DNA of 40,016 nt. Origin: Elusimicrobiota bacterium (GTDB lineage: Bacteria; Elusimicrobiota; Elusimicrobia; UBA1565; UBA9628). The notes under the pieces are model-generated. The model was not told where the DNA came from and searched no databases. It saw only the letters and a list, made by a program, of their open reading frames with translations. Both the position numbers and the translations under genes were made by a program. This document shows, piece after piece, positions 14,511 to 21,705 of the stretch. Each line of letters opens with the position of its first letter. The stretch's first letter is position 1. The stretch is taken from contig DAIDHI010000097.1 in the NCBI GenBank assembly GCA_027452025.1, positions 1 to 40,016 on the forward strand. The letters are read 5' to 3'.

Positions 14511-15332
14511 ATGAAACGCGCCTGCCTCGCCGCCCTGCTCGCCTTTTTCGCCGCGCCCGTCCTCGCCGCCAAGCCCCCGACCAAGCTCACGTGGTTCGGC
14601 CACGCGGCCTTCGAGATCGTCACGCCCGAGGGGCACGTCCTGCTCGTGGACCCCTGGATCCAGAACCCGTCCAACCCCCGCGGCGCCGCCGACCTGGCCG
14701 CCATCAAGAAAGCCGATTACATCCTTCTCACGCACGGGCACTTCGACCACGTGGGAGACTCCGTGGCCATCGCCAAGCGCACGGGCGCGCGCCTGGTGAC
14801 GAACTTCGAGCTGGGCACCAACATGGCGCGGCTGCTCGGCTACCCGGAAAAGCAGATGGGCTTCGATACGCTCGGAAACATCGGCGGCCGCCTTCCCTTG
14901 GCCGGGGGCGAGGTGACGGTGGAGTTCACGCCCGCCGTCCATTCCAGCGGCCTGCAGCCCGGCGACCCCAAGGCGCCGATGGTCTACGGCGGCGAGCCCT
15001 GCGGCTTTCTCATCCAGATCAAGGACGGTCCGACGATCTACGACACCGGCGACACCGCGTATTTCCACGACATGGACCAGCTCGCGGCCGACGACGTCGA
15101 CGTCGCGCTCATCAACATCGGCGGGCATTTCGCCATGGAGCCCGACGCCGCGGCCCTGGCCGCGCGGGCGATCAACCCGCGGCTGGCCATCCCCCAGCAC
15201 TACAAGACGTTCCCGGTGCTCACCCAGGATGCCGGGGCTTTCTTCAAGGCTCTCGACAAGGACGGCATCCCTCACCTCGAGATGCGGCCGGGACAGACGA
15301 TCGCCTTCGCCGGGCGAAAACTCAAGAAATAG
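14511..15332 (+). CDS. Metallo-beta-lactamase-fold metal-dependent hydrolase, exported
   Basis: A 273-residue protein of the UPF0173/UlaG-like branch. A signal peptide (KRACLAALLAFFAAPVLA) is followed by KLTWFGHAAFEIVTPEGHVL, LVDPWIQNPSNPRG, the zinc motif THGHFDHVGD near residue 76-85, VHSSG, TIYDTGDTAYFHDM and IPQHYKTFP. These give the full set of histidine and aspartate ligands. Most relatives are cytoplasmic, so the signal peptide is unusual and suggests a periplasmic enzyme; the substrate is unknown. The gene overlaps the convergent Nudix gene by 11 nt. It is preceded by TAAAAT 7 nt before the ATG and has no ribosome site. Confidence 0.87.
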   Translation: MKRACLAALLAFFAAPVLAAKPPTKLTWFGHAAFEIVTPEGHVLLVDPWIQNPSNPRGAADLAAIKKADYILLTHGHFDHVGDSVAIAKRTGARLVTNFELGTNMARLLGYPEKQMGFDTLGNIGGRLPLAGGEVTVEFTPAVHSSGLQPGDPKAPMVYGGEPCGFLIQIKDGPTIYDTGDTAYFHDMDQLAADDVDVALINIGGHFAMEPDAAALAARAINPRLAIPQHYKTFPVLTQDAGAFFKALDKDGIPHLEMRPGQTIAFAGRKLKK

Positions 15333-15879
15333 GCGGCGCGCCGGCTGCGTCCAGCAGCTGCGACAGGATGCGGAAGGTCATGCCCCAGACCACGTAAGAG
15401 CCGCAGAGAAACGCCGGCATGCGACGGTGCTCGCCGCCGTCGAGCACGTCGGCCTCGCCCGCGCAGTCGCGCAGGCGATCGGCGCAAAACCAAAGGTGCC
15501 CGGCGGCCTCCGGCCCCGCGGCCACCGGCGGCCGAAACGGCAGCGCGAAGACGAAAGGCCGCACGGTCACGCGCGGGGGCCGGCGGCTGAGCGGCTCTAC
15601 GTCCGCCAGGCGGCCCAAGAGCCGGGCCCGGGCCAGGTCGACGCCCGTCTCCTCGAGCGTCTCTCGCCGGGCCGTCTCGATCAAGTCGGCGTCGCCGCTC
15701 TGCCGGCGTCCGCCGGGCAGGGCGGCGTGGCCGGACCAGCGGTCGCCTTCGCGCTTGGCGCGCTCGATGAGAAGCAGGTCGCAGTCCTCTCCGGCCAGCA
15801 CCAGCGCCACGGCCGCGCTCACGCCCTCGGGCGGGCCTTCGCCGGGCAAGAGGCTCTTGGAGAGCGCCTCGAGATCCAC
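15322..15879 (-). CDS. Nudix hydrolase, CoA diphosphatase-like
   Basis: A 185-residue Nudix protein. The box reads PGGRRQSGDADLIETARRET then LEETG, with the spacing and GDxD insertion typical of the coenzyme A diphosphatase (NudL/YeaB) group and the metal-binding RExxEE core intact. It is preceded by HAALPGG and followed by LSRRPPRVTVRPFVFAL, also found in that group. It likely splits CoA or a related dinucleotide to 4'-phosphopantetheine and an AMP derivative in the cytosol. The GTG at 15879 is chosen because TAGAAT ends exactly 6 nt upstream; this promoter overlaps that of dinB, which diverges. The C-terminus overlaps the MBL hydrolase gene by 11 nt. Confidence 0.87.
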   Translation of the reverse strand: MDLEALSKSLLPGEGPPEGVSAAVALVLAGEDCDLLLIERAKREGDRWSGHAALPGGRRQSGDADLIETARRETLEETGVDLARARLLGRLADVEPLSRRPPRVTVRPFVFALPFRPPVAAGPEAAGHLWFCADRLRDCAGEADVLDGGEHRRMPAFLCGSYVVWGMTFRILSQLLDAAGAPPIS

Positions 15880-15885
15880 GGCGGG

Positions 15886-15895
15886 ATTCTATAAT
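15886..15895. promoter_or_regulatory. Overlapping divergent -10 elements, nudix/dinB
   Basis: The plus strand reads TATAAT at 15890-15895, 6 nt before GTG 15902. The minus strand reads TAGAAT from 15891 to 15886, 6 nt before GTG 15879. The hexamers overlap by two bases and both predict leaderless mRNAs. Confidence 0.55.
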
Positions 15896-15901
15896 AGGAG
15901 A

Positions 15902-16996
15902 GTGAAGACGCCCAAGCTCCACCCGGCCGAGCGCATCGTCATGCACGTCGACATGGACTGCTTCTTCGCGGCCGTCGAGCAGCGCGAGGCTCCCGGCCTG
16001 CTCGGCAAGCCGGTGATCGTGGGCGCCGACCCCCGGAGGGGCCTGGGCCGCGGCATCGTGGCCACCTGCAGCTACGAGGCGCGGCGCTTCGGCGTGCGCA
16101 GCGCCATGCCCATCTCCACGGCGTGGAGGCTGTGCCCGTCCGCGGTCTTCCTCAGGCCCCGGTTCTCCCTCTACAGCCAGGCCAGCCGGCGGGTCATGGA
16201 GGTCCTGGCCCGCGCCGCCGACGTCCTGGAGCCGGCGGGCATCGACGAGGCCTATCTCGACGTCAGCACTCTGGGCACCTTCGAAGCCGCGCGCGACCGC
16301 GCCCGGGCCGTCCAAGCCGAAATCCGCGACGGGCTGGGGCTGTCCTGCGCCGTCGGAGTGGCGCCCAACAAGCTCGTGGCCAAGATCGCCAGCGACCACC
16401 GCAAGCCCGGGGGCCTCACCGTCGTCATCGGCTCGCGGGTGCGGGAGTTCCTCGATCCCAAGCCCGTGTCGGCGCTGCGCGGCGTCGGGCCCAAGACCCG
16501 GGAAGCGCTCGTCGGCCTGGGCTACGAGACCGTCGCGCAGCTTCGCGAGGCCTCCGAGCAGCGGCTGACGGCCGCGCTGGGCGGCTTCGGCGCCGCCTTG
16601 TGGCGGCAGGCCCGGGGACTCGACGACCGCCCCGTCGACGCCTCCCGGCAGGTCAAGTCGATGGGCCGGGAGCGCACGTTCTCCTGCGACACCGACGACA
16701 TGGCGCTGGTGCGGCGGACGCTCTCGCATTGCGTGGAGCGCGTGCGCCGCGATCTTCTGGAAGAGGCGTCCTGGGCCAGGACCCTGACCGTCAAGGTGCG
16801 CTTCGAGAGCTACGAGACGCACTCGCGCCAGACCACGCTCAAGCTCGCCACGGCCAGCCGCGCCGTGCTCGAGAGCGCGGCGCTTTCCCTCGCCGAGCCG
16901 TTTCTTTCGGCCGGGCGCAGGGTGCGCCTGGTGGGTTTTTCCGCAAGCTCCCTTTCCCCGGCCGAGGAAGCCCTGCCGCTGGAGCCCGGACTTTAG
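15902..16996 (+). CDS. dinB: DNA polymerase IV (Y-family translesion polymerase)
   Basis: A 364-residue Y-family polymerase that copies past DNA lesions with low fidelity. Palm-domain carboxylates are D17 in HVDMDCFFAAVEQ and D115/E116 in GIDEAYLDVS. Also visible are the steric-gate region CFFAAVEQ, SYEARRFGVRSAMP, GVAPNKLVAKIASD, and the helix-hairpin-helix VSALRGVGPKTREAL. The little-finger domain follows from about 240 (VKSMGRERTFSCDTDD). A beta-clamp-binding tail is not obvious; the protein ends LPLEPGL. GTG 15902 is used because TATAAT ends 6 nt before it and the conserved N-terminus follows; no LexA-type operator was recognised. Its stop overlaps the convergent gene at 16993 by 4 nt. 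Confidence 0.93.
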   Translation: MKTPKLHPAERIVMHVDMDCFFAAVEQREAPGLLGKPVIVGADPRRGLGRGIVATCSYEARRFGVRSAMPISTAWRLCPSAVFLRPRFSLYSQASRRVMEVLARAADVLEPAGIDEAYLDVSTLGTFEAARDRARAVQAEIRDGLGLSCAVGVAPNKLVAKIASDHRKPGGLTVVIGSRVREFLDPKPVSALRGVGPKTREALVGLGYETVAQLREASEQRLTAALGGFGAALWRQARGLDDRPVDASRQVKSMGRERTFSCDTDDMALVRRTLSHCVERVRRDLLEEASWARTLTVKVRFESYETHSRQTTLKLATASRAVLESAALSLAEPFLSAGRRVRLVGFSASSLSPAEEALPLEPGL

Positions 16997-17598
16997 AGGA
17001 TCTGCGGGATCGCGCCGCCGGGGATGCAGGCGCGGATGACGTCGAGGGAGTGCTCGGCGTTGGCCTGCTCCAGCCCCGGGCCATGGTCCGGCCCGAAGAA
17101 GCCCAGCTGATGGCCCAGCTCGTGCAGCAGGATCATGGCGCGCACGTCCGAGGCGTCGCCCAGGTCGTAGTGCCGGCGGTCCAGCGTGATGAGGCCGTCT
17201 TGGACCGTCACGAAGAGGCCCCTCGTGTTGATGAAGACGGAGCCGCGATCCAAGGTCTCGGCGCCGATGGAGGCATCGCCGAGGTCGTAGAACGCATAGT
17301 TGGTGGAAGACATCGTCTTGACGACCTCGTCGAAGCCGAAGCCGTGCTTGGCGTAGAGGCCGCGGCAGTCCTTCTCGTCGCGCAGCAGGCGCAGCGCCTC
17401 GTCCCAGCCGTCGCGAAACGCCCGCACCCGCCGTTTGGGCAGCTGCTGCGCGAATGCCGGAGGCGGCGGAAGCGGGACTCGCTTCTTTATATAGGCCGCG
17501 AAGGCCCGGCGCACCGTCAGGGCGGCGTCGCCGGCCTGGCGCTGGAACGTCTGCGCGCCCGCGGGCAGCGCCAAAAGCAAAACCAGGAGCGCCCTCAA
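16993..17598 (-). CDS. Secreted HExxH putative metalloprotease
   Basis: A 201-residue exported protein: signal peptide RALLVLLLALPAGAQ, a helical N-terminal half with two cysteines (C78, C191), and a zinc-protease motif LLHELGHQLGFFGPDHG (H159, E160, H163, G166). It recalls the metzincin HExxHxxGxxH, but residue 169 is Gly; D171 or H172 would have to supply the third ligand, so the assignment to a named family is open. It starts with TTG at 17598, overlapping the TGA of the upstream JAMM-like gene (TTGA), so the pair is translationally coupled and probably works together outside the inner membrane. It ends 4 nt inside dinB on the other strand. Confidence 0.72.
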   Translation of the reverse strand: MRALLVLLLALPAGAQTFQRQAGDAALTVRRAFAAYIKKRVPLPPPPAFAQQLPKRRVRAFRDGWDEALRLLRDEKDCRGLYAKHGFGFDEVVKTMSSTNYAFYDLGDASIGAETLDRGSVFINTRGLFVTVQDGLITLDRRHYDLGDASDVRAMILLHELGHQLGFFGPDHGPGLEQANAEHSLDVIRACIPGGAIPQIL

Positions 17599-18107
17599 TT
17601 GGCGGCCTTGCAGGGCTTTTGCCAGTCCCAGCCCCTCACCGGCCGCGAATGAGGCTGGTGCTTGGCCGGATGCGGGTCGGTGACCCAGAGCGCCCAGCGG
17701 GTGACGACGAAATTGGGCACCGGCGAGGCCTCATCCTGGGGCGAAGGCCGGAAGTTGCCGCCGGGATGGGTGTGGGCGATGGCGATCGTGGCCGGAGTGA
17801 TCGGCACCTCCATCTTCTTGAATTGATGGGTCTGGGGCGAGATCAGAATCTCGCGCTGCCCCTGCACGAAATCGATGCGCAGGGCGGCTTCCGTGTCCAC
17901 GCTGCCGTAGGACGCCTGGGCGAAGATCTTCTTAAAGCCCTCGATGACGTCCGGCTGGCAGGCGAGCTGCTCGGGGGTCAGCTTGGAGGTGTCGGGAGCG
18001 GCCACGGAATGGAAGAGCGCGGAACGGTCGCTCTCGAGCCTGGCCCAGCGCGGCGGCTGGGCGTGGGCGGCGGCGGCGAGCAGAAGCGCGGTCGCGATGA
18101 TCCCCAT
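17595..18107 (-). CDS. Secreted JAMM/MPN-like putative zinc protease
   Basis: A 170-residue protein with a signal peptide (GIIATALLLAAAAHA). The central motif AHTHPGGNFRPSPQDE gives H112-x-H114-x7-S122-x2-D125, the exact JAMM zinc-site spacing. JAMM proteins include deubiquitinases, RadC-like and Mov34/CSN5 proteins, and DUF4329-type modules of secreted polymorphic toxins; the export signal favours an extracytoplasmic peptidase. An upstream Glu needed for catalysis could be E73 or E86. The ATG at 18107 has TATCAT ending exactly 6 nt upstream. It is the first gene of a two-gene overlapping unit with the HExxH protein. Substrate is unknown; a cell-wall peptide or a self-processing role is possible. 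Confidence 0.72.
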   Translation of the reverse strand: MGIIATALLLAAAAHAQPPRWARLESDRSALFHSVAAPDTSKLTPEQLACQPDVIEGFKKIFAQASYGSVDTEAALRIDFVQGQREILISPQTHQFKKMEVPITPATIAIAHTHPGGNFRPSPQDEASPVPNFVVTRWALWVTDPHPAKHQPHSRPVRGWDWQKPCKAAN

Positions 18108-18113
18108 GAAGCG

Positions 18114-18119
18114 ATGATA
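18114..18119 (-). promoter_or_regulatory. -10-like TATCAT, leaderless type
   Basis: Minus-strand TATCAT ends exactly 6 nt before the ATG at 18107. Confidence 0.5.
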
Positions 18120-18163
18120 GCGGGCGAGCCGGCCGCGGGCCAGGGTCGTTAGGCCCCGCGGCC

Positions 18164-18181
18164 CTGGGCTTAAGGGCCCAG
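18164..18181. promoter_or_regulatory. Hairpin CTGGGC/GCCCAG upstream of mtgA
   Basis: CTGGGC-ttaagg-GCCCAG followed by CTTTT, between two divergent genes and 7 nt before the mtgA -10-like TACAAT. A terminator is not needed here, so an operator overlapping the promoter is also possible. A second inverted pair, CAGGG (18141-18145) and CCCTG (18162-18166), flanks it. Confidence 0.4.
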
Positions 18182-18188
18182 CTTTTCC

Positions 18189-18194
18189 TACAAT
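18189..18194 (+). promoter_or_regulatory. -10-like TACAAT before mtgA
   Basis: TACAAT ends 5 nt before the GTG at 18200; no Shine-Dalgarno. Confidence 0.45.
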
Positions 18195-18199
18195 CAGGC

Positions 18200-19024
18200 G
18201 TGGTCCGTCTGTTCGCGGCCGCCGCCTTGGCCGCCTTCGTCGCCTGCGCCGCCTACGTCCTCTGGCTGCCCGACGTGCGCCCGCTGGAGTATTCCAACCC
18301 GAAGACCACGGCCTACATCGAGCTCAGCCGGCGGCAGGCCCGCGCCCACGGCTGGCGCTATCAGCCCAAGATGACCTGGGTCCCGTGGGATGAGATCTCC
18401 GACAACCTCAAGCACGCCGTCATGACGTCGGAGGACGACACGTTCTACCGCCACCACGGCGTCGACTGGGACAGCGTGGAGGTGGCGGCCACGAAGGACT
18501 GGGAAAAGAAGCGCCTCGTTTACGGCGCAAGCACGATCACCCAGCAGCTGGCGCGCAACCTTTACCTGTCCCCGTCCAAGAATCCCCTGCGCAAGCTCAA
18601 GGAGATGCTCATCGCGCGCCGGCTCGAGCGCGTGCTCGGCAAGCGCCGCATCTTCGAGCTCTACCTCAACGTCGCGCAGTGGGGAAAGGGCATCTACGGC
18701 TGCGAGGCGGCCTCGCAAGCCTACTTCGGCAAGCCCTGCGCCGACCTGTCTCCGGAGGAAGCCGTGGCCATGGCCGTGATCCTGCCCAGCCCGGACAGGC
18801 ACAATCCGGCCAAGGGCGGCCGCTATGTCGAGCGCAACATGCGCCGCATCATCGCCCGCATGAGGCGCTCCGGCTACTGGCCCGAGGAGGAGGACTACAA
18901 GCTCGCCTCCTTCTTCGCCTACGGCTCGACCGACGCCGTCGCCGGCTCCTCGATCACCGTCGTGACCGCCGCGCCGGTGCTGGTCATGCCCTCTTCCGGC
19001 CCCTACGCCGGCCGCAATCCCTAG
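18200..19024 (+). CDS. mtgA: Monofunctional peptidoglycan glycosyltransferase
   Basis: A 274-residue GT51 enzyme that polymerises lipid II into glycan strands at the outer face of the inner membrane. It has an N-terminal membrane anchor (residues 1-20) and family motifs: EDDTFYRHHGVDWDS with the catalytic-region Glu, GASTITQQLARNLYLSPSKN, RRIFELYLNVAQWGKGIYG and the AASQAYFGK segment. No transpeptidase domain follows, so it is the monofunctional type. The C-terminal 40 residues are an extra Ser/Ala/Val-rich tail. It starts with GTG and has TACAAT 5 nt upstream. An unknown gene follows after 22 nt with its own TATACT. No other cell-wall synthesis genes are adjacent. Confidence 0.92.
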   Translation: MVRLFAAAALAAFVACAAYVLWLPDVRPLEYSNPKTTAYIELSRRQARAHGWRYQPKMTWVPWDEISDNLKHAVMTSEDDTFYRHHGVDWDSVEVAATKDWEKKRLVYGASTITQQLARNLYLSPSKNPLRKLKEMLIARRLERVLGKRRIFELYLNVAQWGKGIYGCEAASQAYFGKPCADLSPEEAVAMAVILPSPDRHNPAKGGRYVERNMRRIIARMRRSGYWPEEEDYKLASFFAYGSTDAVAGSSITVVTAAPVLVMPSSGPYAGRNP

Positions 19025-19030
19025 GCGTGC

Positions 19031-19036
19031 TATACT
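19031..19036 (+). promoter_or_regulatory. -10-like TATACT before the gene at 19047
   Basis: TATACT ends 10 nt before the ATG at 19047, giving at most a 3-4 nt leader. Confidence 0.4.
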
Positions 19037-19046
19037 AACCGGCCCC

Positions 19047-19718
19047 ATGGACCCGGCGGTCATCGAGAAATACCTGCGCCAGACGAGGATCGTGCGCGCC
19101 CCCAGGCGGCCCCTGTCGACGTTCGGGGCCACGCGTATCTCCTACCACCTGGTCTCGCCCGTCGAGGACCTCAAGAACAAGACGCGGCTGCGCGAGGGCG
19201 AGGTGGTCTCCCAGCGCCCGAAAATTCTCACCGCCGACGCCTTCGCGCAGCGTTTCGAGGGTTTCGGCGACGACGCCAAGGAGTTCGCCCAATGGCTGAC
19301 GTCGAGCTACCGCGAGCTTCTGCGCGCCCTGGAATACAACTTCAAGAATCAGGGCTTCAAAACGCGGGTCGTGTCCGAAAGCCCCGCCGCCGTGCTCGAC
19401 CGCATCGGCACCGAGCTCGACGCGCGCGAAGGCGCCGGCGACGCCGTCATCGCCTGCCCCGATGGCGCCTGGTCGCTCGCCCTCATGAAGTTCACCCTCG
19501 ACGAGTCGGCCCGCTCTTTCCCCACCCACGTGCGCGACCTGGAGCGCCGGGGCCTCTTCGACGCGCCCCGGCGCGAGCAGGACCGCCGCCGGCGAGAGAT
19601 CGAGGAGCTTTTCTCGGCGGCCGCCGGCGACCCCACGGCCCGCGAGCGCCTCGGGCGCAAGCTGCGCGAGTACGGCCTCTTCGAAGAATACGAAGACCGC
19701 TATCTCGGGCTCTACTGA
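19047..19718 (+). CDS. Conserved-looking soluble protein, unknown function
   Basis: A 223-residue protein without signal peptide or membrane segment. It opens MDPAVIEKYLRQTRIVRAPR, has a central region rich in aromatic residues (AQWLTSSYRELLRALEYNFK), a DAREGAGDAVIACPDG loop, and a charged helical C-terminus (REQDRRRREIEELFSAAAGD) ending in EEYEDRYLGLY. I do not recognise the family. Codon use matches its neighbours and the frame is long and clean, so it is a real gene. TATACT lies 10 nt before the ATG; a hairpin without T-run follows the stop. Its position after mtgA suggests nothing firm. Confidence 0.7.
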   Translation: MDPAVIEKYLRQTRIVRAPRRPLSTFGATRISYHLVSPVEDLKNKTRLREGEVVSQRPKILTADAFAQRFEGFGDDAKEFAQWLTSSYRELLRALEYNFKNQGFKTRVVSESPAAVLDRIGTELDAREGAGDAVIACPDGAWSLALMKFTLDESARSFPTHVRDLERRGLFDAPRREQDRRRREIEELFSAAAGDPTARERLGRKLREYGLFEEYEDRYLGLY

Positions 19719-19737
19719 GCCTTCCGCAAGCGGAGGC
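19719..19737 (+). terminator. Hairpin after the gene at 19047-19718
   Basis: GCC(T)TCCGC-AA-GCGGA-GGC immediately after the stop codon; a strong stem with one bulge but no T-run. Confidence 0.4.
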
Positions 19738-19776
19738 CGAAAGGCCCGCAGAGCGCTTGGGTCCTTCGGCCCGATT

Positions 19777-19782
19777 ATGCTA
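19777..19782 (+). promoter_or_regulatory. -10-like TATGCT of the subtilase gene
   Basis: TATGCT lies about 40 nt before the ATG at 19823. The leader contains the palindrome CGGCCTCGCGAGGCCG (19790-19805) and then AGGAGGG, so this is an ordinary leadered mRNA, possibly with a regulatory hairpin. Confidence 0.4.
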
Positions 19783-19822
19783 GGATCGCGGCCTCGCGAG
19801 GCCGAGTCGCGATAGGAGGGCT

Positions 19823-21022
19823 ATGTCCCGATCGCTCAAGACGGTCCTGGCGCTGCTGGCGCTTTCCCTGCTTTCGACCAGCGCCTCGGCGGAGCGCCGC
19901 ATCGTCGTCTTCCAGCCGGGCACGTCCGGCCCCGACCGCCTGGCCATCGCCGCGCGCGTAGGCGGCAGGATCGTGCGCACCCTGGATTTCATCGACGCCG
20001 TCGTCGTCGAGGTGCCGCCGCACCGAGTCACCGTCCTGGACACGCGGCTTCGCTCCGAGACGCGCGTCGCGCGCGTCGAGCCCGACCCGAGGATCAACTG
20101 GCTCAAGGACGCCGCGCCCTCCTTCGCCCAGGCGCCTTTTGCGGACATCCATTTTTCCCGCTTCAAGCACGCCGGGCCCGACTTGGCGCGGATGGGCTCC
20201 GGCTCCCAGACGATCCCGTGGGGCGTCCGACGCGTCGACGCTCCCGAGGCCTGGCCCAAGAGCCGCGGCCAGGGCGTGAAGGTGTGCGTCATCGACACCG
20301 GCATCGACTACCGCCACCCCGATCTCAAGGCGAACGTCAAGGGCGGCTGGAACGTCCTCGACAAGAGCGCCGACTTCGCCGACGACAACGGCCACGGCAC
20401 GCACGTGGCGGGCACGATCGCGGCCCTCGACAACGCCATCGGCGTCGTCGGCGTCGCCCCCGAGGCCGAGCTCTACGGAGTCAAGGTCCTGGCCTCCGAC
20501 GGCTCGGGCACCTTCGACGACGTCATCGCCGGCATGCAATGGGCGGTGCAGCACCGCATGCAGGTGGTGAGCATGTCCCTGGCCGCCGACCAGGGCCTGG
20601 AGTCGCTGCGCCTGGCCGTGGCCGCCATGGCCAAGGCCGGCATCGTCCTGGTCGCCGCCGCGGGCAACTCCGGCTCGGACGTCGAATACCCGGCCGCCTA
20701 TCCCGGCGCCATCGCCGTGGCGGCCATGGACTCGTCCAATCATGCCGCCTATTTCTCCAGCCGCGGCCCGCAGGTGGCCTTCATCGCCCCCGGCGTCGAC
20801 GTCGAGTCGACTTATCTCGGCGGCGGCTACCAGCGCCTCGACGGCACCTCGATGGCCGCGCCCCACGTCTCGGGCCTGGCCGCCCTCGCGATCGCCGCGC
20901 GCGGCTACACGGACGCGCCGGACGTCCTGCAGGCGCTCGAGCGCGCCGCTGAGCCGCTGCCCGGCGTCTTGCGCGACGCCCAAGGCGCGGGCGTCATCGA
21001 CGCGGCCAAGCTGGTCAGATAG
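19823..21022 (+). CDS. S8 family subtilisin-like serine protease, exported
   Basis: A 399-residue secreted subtilase. Signal peptide RSLKTVLALLALSLLSTSASA; an inhibitor I9-type propeptide at about residues 26-95 (RIVVFQPGTSGPDRLAIAAR); catalytic domain from about 130. The triad is D158 in VCVIDTGIDYRHPDL, H191 in NGHGTHVAGTIAALD and S343 in GTSMAAPHVSGLAAL; the oxyanion Asn lies in AAAGNSGSDVEYPAAYPG. No C-terminal sorting or repeat domain follows. The ATG at 19823 is set by AGGAGGG seven bases upstream. It is probably a general extracellular or envelope protease with autocatalytic propeptide removal. A GGTGCC-type repeat starts 11 nt after its stop. Confidence 0.93.
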   Translation: MSRSLKTVLALLALSLLSTSASAERRIVVFQPGTSGPDRLAIAARVGGRIVRTLDFIDAVVVEVPPHRVTVLDTRLRSETRVARVEPDPRINWLKDAAPSFAQAPFADIHFSRFKHAGPDLARMGSGSQTIPWGVRRVDAPEAWPKSRGQGVKVCVIDTGIDYRHPDLKANVKGGWNVLDKSADFADDNGHGTHVAGTIAALDNAIGVVGVAPEAELYGVKVLASDGSGTFDDVIAGMQWAVQHRMQVVSMSLAADQGLESLRLAVAAMAKAGIVLVAAAGNSGSDVEYPAAYPGAIAVAAMDSSNHAAYFSSRGPQVAFIAPGVDVESTYLGGGYQRLDGTSMAAPHVSGLAALAIAARGYTDAPDVLQALERAAEPLPGVLRDAQGAGVIDAAKLVR

Positions 21023-21032
21023 CTTGCCGTAA

Positions 21033-21057
21033 GTTGAATTGGTTAAAGCCAGGCACC
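21033..21057 (-). repeat. Dispersed 25-bp repeat, copy 1 (GGTGCCTGGCTTTAAC type)
   Basis: Read on the minus strand it is GGTGCCTGGCTTTAACC followed by AATTCAAC. It differs by one base from the copy at 36180-36204 and by two from that at 36746-36770. It lies between the subtilase stop and the promoter of the thioredoxin-fold gene. Confidence 0.75.
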
Positions 21058-21069
21058 ATTTGCGTTTGC

Positions 21070-21075
21070 TATATT
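21070..21075 (+). promoter_or_regulatory. -10-like TATATT, leaderless type
   Basis: TATATT ends exactly 6 nt before the ATG at 21082; only TCCCCC lies between. Confidence 0.5.
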
Positions 21076-21081
21076 TCCCCC

Positions 21082-21705
21082 ATGCTCACCCGCCGCCTCA
21101 TCGGCGCTTCTCTGATCGTGCTTTGCTCCGTGGGCACGGTCTTCGGCCTTCGCCGCGCCTTCAATAAGCCCGTCGATGAGCGGGCCCCGGCATTCCGGGT
21201 CAAAGGAGCGCCCGCGCCGGCCAAGATCACCGTCGTGGAATTCTCCGACTTCGAGTGCCCGGCCTGCCGCGCCGCCGAGGAGCCGATCGCCAACTTCCTC
21301 AAGGCCTATCCCGACGCGCGGTTCGTCTTCAAGAACTTTCCGCTGGAGCGCATCCATCCCTGGGCGCTGCCCGCCGCCGAGGTCGCCGAATGCGCCGGCC
21401 GCCAGGGCAAATTCTGGCCTGTCCACGATTCCTTTTATAAGCACCAGCCCGAATGGGCGCAATCCCCCACCCCGGAGCAGGATCTGCAGAAGCTGGCCGA
21501 GAGCCACGGCGTGGACGCCAAGCAGCTCCAGTCCTGCCTCCAAGACCCTGCGACCAAGGCCGCGATCGAGTCGGACGTTCAGGAAGGGAGGAACCGCTGG
21601 GTCTACTCCACGCCCACCTTCTTCGTCAACGGCAAGCGCTTCATCGGCGGCCAGCAGCTGGCCGAGATGGCGCCTCTCTGGCTCGACAAGCACTTGAAGA
21701 AATGA
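21082..21705 (+). CDS. DsbA-family thioredoxin-fold protein, membrane-anchored or periplasmic
   Basis: A 207-residue protein with an N-terminal signal/anchor (RRLIGASLIVLCSVGTVFG) and a DsbA/BdbD-like thioredoxin domain. The redox motif is C59-P-A-C62 in EFSDFECPACRAAEE. The helical insert contains KFWPVHDSFYKHQPEW, and the cis-proline strand is YSTPTFFVNGKRFIGGQQ. Such proteins form or shuffle disulfides in exported proteins. ATG 21082 is preferred over an in-frame start at 21034, since the signal sequence begins there and TATATT is 6 nt upstream. The stop overlaps the start of the MauE-like gene (ATGA), a frequent pairing of thioredoxin-fold proteins with DoxX/MauE membrane partners. Confidence 0.9.
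   Translation: MLTRRLIGASLIVLCSVGTVFGLRRAFNKPVDERAPAFRVKGAPAPAKITVVEFSDFECPACRAAEEPIANFLKAYPDARFVFKNFPLERIHPWALPAAEVAECAGRQGKFWPVHDSFYKHQPEWAQSPTPEQDLQKLAESHGVDAKQLQSCLQDPATKAAIESDVQEGRNRWVYSTPTFFVNGKRFIGGQQLAEMAPLWLDKHLKK

Noticed and set aside
15419-15901. Upstream extension of the dinB frame
   Set aside because: It is the antisense of the Nudix gene, and the Pol IV N-terminus begins after GTG 15902.
16993-17598. Naming the HExxH protein a matrixin or astacin
   Set aside because: The third zinc-binding His position is Gly169 and no Met-turn could be placed.
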